Positions 1 to 7,759 of a DNA stretch of 64,000 nucleotides are shown here, one piece after another (the first letter of the stretch is position 1; each line of letters starts with the position of its first letter). Below the pieces are notes generated by a model that was not told the DNA's origin, did not search any database, and worked only from the letters and a program-made list of their open reading frames with translations. The position numbers and the translations under genes were made by a program. The stretch lies in contig JUEB01000033.1 in the NCBI GenBank assembly GCA_000802095.1, positions 372,001 to 436,000 of the forward strand, read 5' to 3'. The stretch is from Peptococcaceae bacterium BICA1-7 (lineage in GTDB: Bacteria; Bacillota; Desulfotomaculia; Desulfotomaculales; Desulfocucumaceae).

Positions 1-414
1 CATTTTCCGACTATTGAGGCTATGTCTAGCCTTCAGAAAACAGTTATACCCGAGCTTTGTTTCGCGGCGGGCCGATATGGAATTTTGGAATCAGGCCAAC
101 GGTTTGTAGAATTAAACGGTGCCTTGTTATTCTCTGTATTACGGTACGCGCCATTTTACGGTTTTATTCAAGGAGTTGCACTTCAAGTTTTAGCAGAAAC
201 CTATGGGGGGTCTTTCGAAGTCTTATTTAAATCTATCATTAATGTAATGCGCACCATGATATCAACAGGCATTTCTGCAGAAATAAGAGAAAACATGGGT
301 TGGGTACGTCCTGAGGTGGCGACCCAAAAGGATATCATGGGGATGGTGGCAGAAATTGTCATAGATGGAGATCCAAATGAGATGCCGTGGCCACTCTGCG
401 CATGGTATGAATAA
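1..414 (+). CDS. unrecognised protein, 5' end beyond window edge
   Basis: The frame is open from base 1 to the TAA at 412-414 and has no upstream stop, so the gene may begin outside the window. The first internal ATG is at 22 and no good ribosome binding site precedes it. From that ATG the product is 130 residues with a hydrophobic middle (FYGFIQGVALQVL) and an acidic end. It resembles an alpha-helical ligand-binding domain, but I cannot place it in a family. The next gene on either strand lies across a 360-bp gap. Confidence 0.45.
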   Translation, partial: HFPTIEAMSSLQKTVIPELCFAAGRYGILESGQRFVELNGALLFSVLRYAPFYGFIQGVALQVLAETYGGSFEVLFKSIINVMRTMISTGISAEIRENMGWVRPEVATQKDIMGMVAEIVIDGDPNEMPWPLCAWYE

Positions 415-737
415 GTCTTTAAGCTGTGGTACACGTGATGAATTGATAAATTAACTTTTTAGGCATAACCGATGCATAGTTTGATTTGCAAGTCATTTTC
501 TAAAATTAAAGGAGTTAAATTCACTTTAATAAATGATTACCCGGATTAACGCTTCAGTTATCTGATATGGTAAACCGCAAGGCAGCTTTGTGCATCGTCA
601 AGTTGCCAATAAGTTTAAATAATTTCGGTTCCAATTATCCATATACCAATTAGGCTAATAATGGGAAACTCAACTTCCTGTGAAACACTTCTACCTATCA
701 CTGTCTCTATTTATTTTTAGTTTTAAATTTAATCAAC
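415..737. other. AT-rich stretch without a recognisable gene
   Basis: I see no ORF with a ribosome binding site, no strong hairpin and no promoter pair that I would defend. The stretch ends at the first copy of the 37-bp direct repeat that flanks the hydrolase gene. Confidence 0.5.
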
Positions 738-774
738 GGGGGTATGCACTTGACTCAAGTACCTACTATATAGG
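738..774 (+). repeat. direct repeat, left copy, flanking the hydrolase-like gene
   Basis: The core GGGGTATGCACTTGACTCA followed by TATATAGG matches 1963-1998 (GGGGTATACCACTTGACTCA, then TATATAGC) in the same orientation. A shorter relative (GGGTATACC..CTTG) occurs at 10201-10216. The copy ends only four bases from the hydrolase stop codon. Confidence 0.6.
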
Positions 775-777
775 TTA

Positions 778-1935
778 TTACCGTCCGCCAATCAGATTGC
801 GGAGTGCGAGCGGGTCCGCGTCGGCGAGGCATGCAGGATCCCCGGCAATCAGCCCCGCCTTCTCATGCCAGAACTCGCTAAACAGGATGTAGAGCGGCTT
901 GAGCCGATCAGTATCGCCGCCATCCGCTAATGTTTTTGCAAGGAAATCGATGGCGAAATACATGGTCTTGCTTTCAAAGCATATGTGAGGGTGCGGGCCA
1001 GGGGCATCGATTATCCAGATAATTAAGTTCCCCACCCGTTGCAGACCATAATGAGGGGATATGCCGAGTGCTTGACAGAAAGGGATAAGTTGATCATTGA
1101 AATCCATCTTCGAACGGCAATTTACAATGACCAGGTACTTGGAAAGGCTATCCGTGGAGAAAACATGCGCGAAATCGACACGCCCTACATCTCCATGTTG
1201 CTTTTCATAGGCAAGATCAATTCCAGTACACTCTTTGAATCTGGCGAGTGCGCTGGGGAGAAAACGCGTGAGGTCAAGTTGGGGATTCGATGCTATTGCA
1301 ACGCTGCCGGGGATTTTCGCAGCGGTGAACAAGCCCGATGTGCCTCCTGATGAGATTGAATAGAAGATAATTCGCTCGTTAGGGATGCCGAGGCATCGCG
1401 CCACGCTCATGACGAGCTTCGCTGTTGCGTAGCGGTAGTCTCGTTCATGCGTGCCGTAGAACCAGCCGACAGGAATGTCCGATTCAAAGTACATCGGGTC
1501 TTCGATGCTTAGCAGATGTCCTCTCAGAAACGTATTCCATGACCACTTATGAAAGCGGGGGAGTGGCCCGTGCGTAATTGTCTCGTCATCGCGCATGGTA
1601 TCCAGCACAACGTAGAGGTAATCGTGTTCGCTTGCATGGAAAAAGCACTCGAAGCGAGCGCCATCAACCTCCGTATGGAACCTGCCGTCCGGCACGCTGC
1701 TGATGCGCGTGTAATCGATACGTACACTTTCAGTTGTGAGGGCCGATGCATCGGCTGATCGGTATCGTTCACACCGGCGTACTTCGAGCGTTTCGGCAAG
1801 GTTGGCCGGGGTGCTTTCGCTATCGAACTCGCAGGCTATATTTTCAAGAAATCTGACTGCTGGGAGGCCGTCATTGTTATCCTCTCTCTTTTGATGCTGA
1901 ACAAGGTATGCTTGATTTTCCTGTCCTTTTTTCAT
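778..1935 (-). CDS. alpha/beta-hydrolase-like protein
   Basis: This is a 385-residue soluble protein. The ATG at 1935 is chosen because GGAAGGA sits nine bases upstream; the GTG 18 bases further out has no such site. The segment FYSISSGGTSG near residue 190 looks like a nucleophile elbow (Ser-x-Ser-x-Gly) after a beta strand, and it is followed by a helix and a strand (VAIASNPQ), as in alpha/beta hydrolases. A late Asp (IIDAPGPHPH) and the His next to it could complete a triad. No signal peptide is visible. Its family and substrate are not recognised; similar folds act in surface-glycan loci. The gene sits exactly between two direct repeats, which suggests it moved as a cassette. Confidence 0.55.
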   Translation of the reverse strand: MKKGQENQAYLVQHQKREDNNDGLPAVRFLENIACEFDSESTPANLAETLEVRRCERYRSADASALTTESVRIDYTRISSVPDGRFHTEVDGARFECFFHASEHDYLYVVLDTMRDDETITHGPLPRFHKWSWNTFLRGHLLSIEDPMYFESDIPVGWFYGTHERDYRYATAKLVMSVARCLGIPNERIIFYSISSGGTSGLFTAAKIPGSVAIASNPQLDLTRFLPSALARFKECTGIDLAYEKQHGDVGRVDFAHVFSTDSLSKYLVIVNCRSKMDFNDQLIPFCQALGISPHYGLQRVGNLIIWIIDAPGPHPHICFESKTMYFAIDFLAKTLADGGDTDRLKPLYILFSEFWHEKAGLIAGDPACLADADPLALRNLIGGR

Positions 1936-1962
1936 AACAGCTAATCCTTCCACTTTTTAATT

Positions 1963-1998
1963 CGGGGTATACCACTTGACTCACTACAACTATATAGC
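1963..1998 (+). repeat. direct repeat, right copy, flanking the hydrolase-like gene
   Basis: It is the partner of 738-774. Read on the minus strand it lies directly upstream of the hydrolase ribosome binding site, so it probably also carries that gene's promoter. Confidence 0.6.
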
Positions 1999-2024
1999 AT
2001 TTAGTATTTTCTGCCAATTGACAA

Positions 2025-2704
2025 ATGGTGCCAGGCCTTAACTTATTGACATTTGTGCCTTTTGCTGTACGATATACAGCAGGGTACAGCGAAAGGAAGG
2101 GTATAGGAGCCGCTCCCCAGGAGCAGCCTTTCGTTCCTGCAAGCGTTAAGGTATTTATAAACGACGAACAAATACTTTTTGAGCAAGAGCCGGTAATTTA
2201 TAATGGTGCAATGCTGTTGCCGCTACGAAAAATAGCCGAGTCTCTTGGTGCAACCGTGAAATGGGAGCCATTACTAAACCAGACGGTGCATATAGAGAAA
2301 GACAAAAAGAAGTTGATCCTGTCACTGAAATCTAACCGGGTATTATACCAGAGGAAACTCTTTGTAATGGAGCAGGCTCAATAGTTTTAAACGGTCATAC
2401 CATGGTATCTCTACGCTTTATAGCAGCAGCACTGGGGGCTAATCTTACCTGGGATGAAAAACTGGGAACAGTTCACATAGCAGATAACGGGCATTTTGCG
2501 GAACTCCGGCCAGCCAGCGGTGATAGCAACGCCAGTGCTGATAAATATTATAAATGGCAGGATATTTTAGTTGGCCCTGACTCTGACCCTCAAAGAACAG
2601 AGGAAGCCAGAGAATTTGTTTTAAATCATGGAATTATAAAAGAAGTAAAGGATATTCAATATACATATACCCGCTTTAGTGAATTAGATGGTGCCGGTTG
2701 TTGA
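2025..2704 (+). pseudogene. copper-amine-oxidase N-terminal-domain protein, frameshifted
   Basis: Two frames together encode one domain. Frame one (2025-2384) gives VKVFINDEQILFE and LLPLRKIAESLGATVKWE, then stops at TAG 2382-2384. The other frame, readable from about 2366, gives GSIVLNGHTMVSLRFIAAAL and NLTWDEKLGTVHIAD up to 2704. The NG-TMV-LRFIAEALGA signature of this stalk domain is therefore split by a one-base shift near 2370-2382. Such domains usually sit on secreted cell-wall proteins. The N-terminus is unclear: the ATG at 2025 lies inside a repeated ATGGTGCCAGGC word and no signal peptide is convincing. It is either a decayed gene or an assembly error; an intact relative lies at 18406-19764. 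Confidence 0.7.
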
Positions 2705-3120
2705 ATTGTTGAATTAAGAAATTGGGAGTGATCAACAGCCTAGATTAAGTTTTAAAGCGGGAAGCACCCGTAGCGCGGCTTGAGTGACAAGGGAAGGGGT
2801 TGTTGACGACCATGTCGAATGACAGTAACCCCGTTCCCCTGAAATCTGTAATAGGAACTAGTACGGCATCCCGGATGTTTCTAATGAATGTGTCAGCGAA
2901 CCGTCCCCTGACACGATGTACCTGGAGCCACCTAATTTACCTTCCATGTATTTTTAAAAAATTTAAAAAAATGTGTAATGAAATCCAAGCTAGAACGTAT
3001 TTATTTACGTAATCCAAAACATAAGGGGGCGAGCACAATATTAAGCTTTAGACATAGTCGCGGAGCCCGATAAATATTTCTGCAAGCCGCGCAATATTTT
3101 AGGGAAGAAGAGCCAATTCT
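2705..3120. other. intergenic stretch with a REP-like hairpin
   Basis: No gene is evident. At 2891-2913 TGTCAG and CTGACA enclose CGAACCGTCCC, a word related to the GGGGAC/GTCCCC repeats seen elsewhere in the window. The right half is AT-rich and leads into the promoter of the Nif11-type gene. Confidence 0.45.
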
Positions 3121-3125
3121 TATGG

Positions 3126-3160
3126 TATAATATTCATAATAACACGCTAATGTAAAGGAG
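3126..3160 (+). promoter_or_regulatory. -10 box and ribosome binding site of the Nif11-type peptide gene
   Basis: TATAAT lies at 3126-3131, about 42 bases before the start codon, and AAAGGAGG at 3154-3161 gives strong translation initiation. No good -35 hexamer is present at 17 bases, so an activator or an extended -10 (TATGGTATAAT) may be used. Confidence 0.5.
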
Positions 3161-3172
3161 GAGAAAAGAGAA

Positions 3173-3412
3173 ATGAGCATTGAATCAGCAAAAGCTTTTC
3201 TTGACAGAATGAAAACCGACGAGGAATTTGCTAAAAAAGTCACCGCGTGCAAAAATGCAGATACGAGAATGGCCTATATTAAAAATGAAGGATTTAATTT
3301 TACTGTTGCAGAAATTAATACTGTAAAAGATGAACTAAGCGACGAAGAATTAGATCTTGTAGCGGGGGGCGGTAGTTCGTGGCTGGGCTGTGACTCGCAG
3401 CAGGAACAGTAA
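3173..3412 (+). CDS. Nif11-type leader RiPP precursor peptide
   Basis: The product has 79 residues. Residues 1-64 (MSIESAKAFLDRMKTDEEFA, later GFNFTVAEI and LSDEELDLVAGG) match the Nif11-like leader family of peptide natural-product precursors. The leader ends in a double-glycine site at 65-66, leaving a short core, GSSWLGCDSQQEQ, with one Cys, one Trp and a Gln-rich tail. Cleavage would normally be done by a C39-peptidase exporter, but none is encoded nearby. The SPASM radical SAM protein at 4836-6230 and the protein at 3636-4703, both on the opposite strand and converging on this gene, are the obvious candidates for modifying the core. The family call is strong; the modification is inferred. 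Confidence 0.8.
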   Translation: MSIESAKAFLDRMKTDEEFAKKVTACKNADTRMAYIKNEGFNFTVAEINTVKDELSDEELDLVAGGGSSWLGCDSQQEQ

Positions 3413-3468
3413 GTAAGTTAACACATCGTGACAGTTTTAACTAAATCATATTCACCAATAAAATAATA

Positions 3469-3510
3469 AAATCCGGCTGATCATAGAACGGTCGGATTTA
3501 ATCTTTTTTA
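3469..3510 (+). terminator. intrinsic terminator after the precursor gene
   Basis: AAATCCG at 3469-3475 pairs with CGGATTT at 3493-3499, followed by AATCTTTTTT. It ends the 3173-3412 transcript. Confidence 0.75.
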
Positions 3511-3635
3511 TTACTCTTTAATCCAGCGATACTGCAAAAAATGGAAAGAAACTGTTTAATTGCACTAACATAAGCCCAAAAGCCTCTAAATACCAAAGAG
3601 GGCAATGCTAAGTGGCATTTACCGTGTGTAAAAAA

Positions 3636-4703
3636 TCATTTAACATTATATTCCAAATACGCTTTGGCACGGGGTGGTCTCCCGGGCTGAAAATCCAGTT
3701 TAATATGACTAATCGTGCGAAAAATTGTTTTTCGCGGACTCCAGAAATCCTCCGGGTTTGGATGGTATTTATAGCCACCGATCCAATTTCGTACCGCCTG
3801 GCTCTTCTCTGGCAAACACCAGCCTTTATTCACCAGCCATTGGAGGAATGCCTGTCCATGTTGATTTTCCCGTTGTTCGCGAATCGCAGCAACAGAGGTA
3901 TACTTGAATTCAAGCCCTACTTTAGCGCCGAATACGTCTCCGATATCAAGATCTACCCCCACAAAACGGGGCGCCAAGTGGAGAAATTCCCGCCGGAAAT
4001 CAGGGTAATCTTCTAATGTAGTAATTCCCAAATCTTTTAAACCAGTTAATACATCCGGCAACTTGGCGTAAAATGCGCATAATCGTAAGGGAGCTGCCGG
4101 ACGGGCAAGCATCAGCCCCACCTGAAACGATGAACTCAAAGGACAAAACCTTCGTAAATATCTGACCAACAAGTCTCTTTGTATGGATGATAAGTCAAGG
4201 TTTAAAACAGCAATTCCGTTCATGATTGCCGTAATAGACTGGTCAACGGTATTGTTCTTAACACCGAAAAAAATACTGGGAATAGGCAAAACTGGCGGCG
4301 GACCGGACACATCCACTTCAAGCCAAAGCCCTTCACTTAGGCTGTTACATAGAGAAGCGCCCGTATACCATTGATCGGCGAAAGCCATGATGCGCTGCCA
4401 AACGGGGTTGACGGCGAAATTTTCCGGCAAAACATACCGGGATTGCTGTGATTGTTTCAGTAGTTCAGCCCACTGCTGACGTTTTATATACACGGAATAA
4501 CCGCCCTCATTGACGCTTTCACTAATCGGACTTTCTAAACCGAAGGTTCGCGCCGTGGCAAGAAAGTTGAGTGTAGCGGCGACGGTTTCATAGTGAAGAC
4601 AATTTTGCCGGTCATACAAGTTATGCAAGGTTGCGTCAGCGTGCAGCCCGCGAAAAAAGTCTCCTGTCATGCAGGTTATGGAATCATTATCAACAGTCGG
4701 CAC
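3636..4703 (-). CDS. unrecognised protein of the RiPP locus
   Basis: The product has 355 residues and starts at GTG 4703 with GGAGA eight bases upstream. I do not recognise the family. It has no membrane segment and no P-loop. The second half is rich in alternating beta-type stretches ending in short charged strands (LRLCAFYAKL, AKVGLEFKYTS, RPPRAKAYLEYNVK), a pattern that recalls ABBA-barrel peptide prenyltransferases but is not proof. The precursor core contains a single Trp, a possible target for such an enzyme. The gene lies downstream of the radical SAM maturase on the same strand, 132 bp away, and converges with the precursor gene, so a role in peptide tailoring or recognition is likely. 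Confidence 0.55.
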   Translation of the reverse strand: MPTVDNDSITCMTGDFFRGLHADATLHNLYDRQNCLHYETVAATLNFLATARTFGLESPISESVNEGGYSVYIKRQQWAELLKQSQQSRYVLPENFAVNPVWQRIMAFADQWYTGASLCNSLSEGLWLEVDVSGPPPVLPIPSIFFGVKNNTVDQSITAIMNGIAVLNLDLSSIQRDLLVRYLRRFCPLSSSFQVGLMLARPAAPLRLCAFYAKLPDVLTGLKDLGITTLEDYPDFRREFLHLAPRFVGVDLDIGDVFGAKVGLEFKYTSVAAIREQRENQHGQAFLQWLVNKGWCLPEKSQAVRNWIGGYKYHPNPEDFWSPRKTIFRTISHIKLDFQPGRPPRAKAYLEYNVK

Positions 4704-4705
4704 AA

Positions 4706-4822
4706 CTATTCTCCTTTTATGACCTGTGCATAGGTGCTGTCAAAGCCAGCGCAGCCCAAGCGGCGGAAATTTTGCCCCTTGTCGGCGCAGTGATAGTCCC
4801 GCTGGATTTGATGATTAATCAC
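4706..4822 (-). CDS. possible 38-residue small ORF between maturase and partner
   Basis: GTG at 4822 directly follows an in-frame TAA, and the frame stays open to TAG at 4706-4708, three bases before the GTG of the downstream gene. The product begins VINHQIQRDYHC and contains two Cys and several aromatic residues. No Shine-Dalgarno sequence is visible, so it may be chance or a degraded gene. Its close spacing to the downstream start would allow translational coupling. Confidence 0.25.
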   Translation of the reverse strand: MINHQIQRDYHCADKGQNFRRLGCAGFDSTYAQVIKGE

Positions 4823-4835
4823 TTAAAGAACGTTT

Positions 4836-6230
4836 CTAAAAATCAAGCGGACATGGTTTAGGGGTAAAGATTTCACGTTCAATAAGGAACTTCTTATCCT
4901 CAGTATCAAGCCTGCAAGCAATGACCGCGGCCAGTTCAAGTTCACGGCATCTCAAGCGGCACATGTCCTCAGACGGTATTGCCACCGAGCCGCTGGAACC
5001 CACGTTATCATGCTTGCAGCCACCAGCGCAGTAATACTTGGCAAAGCACGCGACGCATACTCCACTGCCGGTTACCGGGCTTTTTTGATATTCTTCCCGG
5101 TTTAGGTCTCTTTCGAAGACATTCCCCAATTTATACTCGTCCCGGCCCACGAAACGGTGACACAGATAGATATCCCCTGCACAAGAAACAGCTGCCGAAC
5201 TCAGACCGGCTCCACAAGCATAGCGTTTTTTGGTATTATGTAGCAAAGCCATTAATCCTTGATATAGTCCATTTCTTGCTTTAAGTATTTTTAAGGCTTC
5301 ACTGTTTCTGCTTTTGGTAAGACTTATCCAATTTTCCGCCTCTTTTTCCAGCGCCTGCAGGATGCGCTGGGTTCTTGCCTTTTTGGTTCGATCTGATTCT
5401 CCTGCAAACAGCGATTGGGAGGCCGGCACTATGGATACCTCGGAAAAACCGATTTCCTGCAGGGCTTCTTTTACCAGCTCGGGCTCGGTATTGCCGACGA
5501 TTACGGCATGGCCGGGGGTTTCGGGCACTGCTGCCAGCAGTTTTTTAATTTTAGGCACAGTGGTATCATAGGACCCTTCGCCGTTAGCGTAAGGTCGCTG
5601 TGCGTCCTGTATCTCTTTAGGGCCGTCAAAACTAATCACGGTGGCTATCTGGTGTTCTTTGATAAAGGCTATTCTTTCATCATTTAAGAGAGTGGCATTG
5701 GTGGTAGTGTGGAAATCAATCTTCTTTCCCATCTCCAGAACTTTTTTTTCGGCGTGTTCTACAACAGCTTTCATCAGGGGAAAGTTTATAAAAGGTTCTC
5801 CACCGAAAAAACCGATATGTAGTTTTTTGATTTTTCCCGCTTGCTCCAGCAGCCAATTTACAGCCTGTAAGGCGGTCTTTTCTTCCATGCTGCCTCCGGT
5901 GCCATATCCGCCCCCGTCGCCATAGCAGTAAACGCATTTGAGATTGCAGGACTGGGTCAGGAAAAGACACATGCTTATAACGGGAAAGGGTTCTTTTTTT
6001 AATCCTTTTTTGTCCGTTTGGATTTGTCCCCTGCCTTCCGCCAGCAATCCTAGTTTTCTGAGCTCTTCCCGGAGGGGTTCAGGCTGTGTGACCGGTTCAG
6101 CATTAATTACTTCAAGCATCCTGGCGGCTGCTTCATTTATGGTATTGGCAAACATTCCTTCAACATTGATGACATACCAACTGCTTTGATGCTGAAACAG
6201 ATGGTACGGCTTTATGGCTTTCCATTCCAT
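4836..6230 (-). CDS. radical SAM/SPASM peptide maturase
   Basis: The product has 464 residues. Residues 1-70 look like a small PqqD-like peptide-recognition region (WYVINVEGMFANTINEAAAR). The radical SAM motif CNLKCVYC lies at 95-102 with Cys95, Cys99 and Cys102 binding the catalytic 4Fe-4S cluster; GGEP follows at 143-146. The C-terminal 120 residues carry a SPASM set of cysteines (CGAGLSSAAVSCAGDIYLC, then VCVACFAKYYCAGGC) for two auxiliary clusters. Such enzymes install thioether, C-C or epimer modifications on ribosomal peptides. The Nif11-type precursor at 3173 is the likely substrate. The ATG at 6230 fits the family start, although its GGAG is rather distant. Confidence 0.85.
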   Translation of the reverse strand: MEWKAIKPYHLFQHQSSWYVINVEGMFANTINEAAARMLEVINAEPVTQPEPLREELRKLGLLAEGRGQIQTDKKGLKKEPFPVISMCLFLTQSCNLKCVYCYGDGGGYGTGGSMEEKTALQAVNWLLEQAGKIKKLHIGFFGGEPFINFPLMKAVVEHAEKKVLEMGKKIDFHTTTNATLLNDERIAFIKEHQIATVISFDGPKEIQDAQRPYANGEGSYDTTVPKIKKLLAAVPETPGHAVIVGNTEPELVKEALQEIGFSEVSIVPASQSLFAGESDRTKKARTQRILQALEKEAENWISLTKSRNSEALKILKARNGLYQGLMALLHNTKKRYACGAGLSSAAVSCAGDIYLCHRFVGRDEYKLGNVFERDLNREEYQKSPVTGSGVCVACFAKYYCAGGCKHDNVGSSGSVAIPSEDMCRLRCRELELAAVIACRLDTEDKKFLIEREIFTPKPCPLDF

Positions 6231-6674
6231 AATACTATGTCATGCTCCAATAATTTTAGTAGTTTTCATAAAAACTTTTCATGTACTATTCTACATTTAC
6301 GCGCTAAGTCGAAATGAAAAGTTTATTTTAATTAGATTAATAGGTTAATATGTGAGATTAAATTTAATAATCAACTAATTATAACTCAATCATCAGAAAT
6401 TTTCTACTTTAAATAGAAAAACAATAAAAAATTCCTATTTTGAAAAGCTGATGCTGTTTTTGACGCTGGACAATTCTACTACTAAAATTAGTATAATTGA
6501 ATGCAGACTGCACAAAAAAGGGAAGGTGAGATTATTTACAATTTTGACGAGATTATTGACAGAAGAAACACAAATGCAATGAATACAGAGGGAAAAATGG
6601 TGCCAGGCACTTAACTTACAAGGTAGAAATGGGGATGGTTCGGATAGGGGGCAATCGGAAGTTTTGCGCGTCAA
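6231..6674. other. AT-rich upstream region of the maturase gene
   Basis: There is no convincing gene. The promoter of the maturase should lie near 6240-6310 on the minus strand. At 6596-6617 the word ATGGTGCCAGGCACTTAACT repeats the one at 2024-2043, where it overlaps the start of the broken copper-oxidase-domain gene, so it is an interspersed repeat. Confidence 0.4.
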
Positions 6675-6717
6675 AAGGGCTCAAACACTGCATTTTTACT
6701 GCATGTTTGAGCCCTTA
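6675..6717. repeat. inverted repeat hairpin
   Basis: AAGGGCTCAAACA at 6675-6687 and TGTTTGAGCCCTT at 6705-6717 form a perfect 13-bp stem, with an inner GCA/TGC pair. A short T-run follows only on the minus strand, so it may be a weak leftward terminator. Confidence 0.6.
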
Positions 6718-6727
6718 ATAACAACTA

Positions 6728-7164
6728 GGGCAAGTCGGGACGGTTCTTGCTTGCCCCTCCAAATTTTGTACATAATTATTAATATGGTTTGTAAGTATTA
6801 ATCGAGTCCATTATAAACTTTCTAGGGCCATAACTTTTCTGATAAAACCTCCCATTATTCATATTACTATAAATATATAAAGGAGGGGCTATAATATCAA
6901 AGCAGGAACGCACTTCTTTTAGACATTATGGCTGGGGCCACTGAAGCAGTGAGATTCGGTGAAGCAGCAGTATTGTGACGAAGGAATACTTTTCGCCGAG
7001 AATTACTGCGGGCGCTTGATTTGAACCCACTTCCCGGAATTGGTATGATAAAAAATAAATCTGTATGACTCAGGAGGAGGCGTGAGGAGGCATGGAAAGA
7101 AAGCGGACCATCGTCTGGGACGATCCTCAAATAAACAAAAGGGATGCGGTGTCATCCCTTTCTG
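6728..7164 (+). repeat. 440-bp direct duplication, left copy (degenerate)
   Basis: It is nearly identical to 7760-8202. It contains the GGCAAG..CTTGCC hairpin word at its start, a TATAAT at 6890-6895, the leader segment and the first 24 codons of the PaaI-type gene. Substitutions here break a leader stem that is perfect in the right copy, so this copy appears to be decaying. Confidence 0.85.
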
Positions 7165-7220
7165 AGGCAAGTCGGGACGGTTTCTTGCTTGCCCTTCCGA
7201 ATTTTGTACAGGAAGATTAA
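7092..7220 (+). pseudogene. 5' fragment of the PaaI-type thioesterase gene
   Basis: Codons 1-24 duplicate the start of the gene at 8130 (MERKRTIVWDDPQINKRDAV). The frame then runs into the GGCAAG hairpin repeat and ends at TAA 7218-7220, for 42 residues in all. AGGAGG precedes the ATG, so it could be translated, but it lacks the whole hotdog domain. Confidence 0.75.
7166..7210 (+). repeat. 45-bp hairpin element, middle of three copies
   Basis: The sequence GGCAAGTCGGGACGGTTTCT, then TGCTTGCCCTTCCGAATTTT, recurs at 6728-6772 and 7760-7804 with few changes. GGCAAG and CTTGCC form the stem. The middle and right copies bracket the acetyltransferase gene at 7295-7729. Confidence 0.75.
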
Positions 7221-7294
7221 ATCAATATTAACTTATTTGATAGTCTGGTATATTCAATGTTATAGCCTGGACTTTGTATTATGGAGGTAAAAAC

Positions 7295-7729
7295 TTGATA
7301 ATTCGCGAAATGGTTGCGGATGATATCCCTGAATTAGCATTGTTATATAAGCAATTTTGGAATGAAGATTCTTATGTTGAGAAAATGTATATTAAGTTTA
7401 ATAAGTTTTGTAAAACAGGCACACATGTAATGATGAGTGCTATAGAAAAAGATCGGTTAATTGGTTCCGTAATGGGGGTTATCTGTAGTGACCTTTATGG
7501 CAGCTGCGAGCCATTTATGGTTCTGGAAAATATGATAATTGATAAAAATTACAGGAACAAAGGGGTTGGCAAAGCATTAATTTTTGAGTTGGAAAAAATT
7601 GCTGCTCAAAAAAAATGTACACAAATAATTCTTGTAACAGAAAACAATAGGATTGATGCCTGTAAATTTTATGAATCTGCAGGATATAACCCTGACACGC
7701 ATAAGGGATTCAAAAAGAAACTGAAATAG
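7295..7729 (+). CDS. GNAT-family N-acetyltransferase
   Basis: The product has 144 residues from TTG 7295, chosen because GGAGG at 7283-7287 is ideally spaced; a TTG at 7274 lies before that site. The acetyl-CoA-binding motif A is clear (NYRNKGVGKAL, about residues 90-100), preceded by the beta-4 strand MVLENMIIDK and followed by the FYESAGY motif of GNATs. The substrate is unknown. The gene is more AT-rich than the thioesterase gene next door and lies between two copies of the 45-bp hairpin element inside a split duplication, suggesting it was inserted there. Confidence 0.85.
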   Translation: MIIREMVADDIPELALLYKQFWNEDSYVEKMYIKFNKFCKTGTHVMMSAIEKDRLIGSVMGVICSDLYGSCEPFMVLENMIIDKNYRNKGVGKALIFELEKIAAQKKCTQIILVTENNRIDACKFYESAGYNPDTHKGFKKKLK

Positions 7730-7759
7730 ATTAACAGGTAATTGTAAAAGGTCTATAAT

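Noticed and set aside
680-892. 70-residue ORF overlapping the hydrolase 3' end
   Set aside because: No ribosome binding site; half of it is antisense to the hydrolase gene and it crosses the direct repeat.
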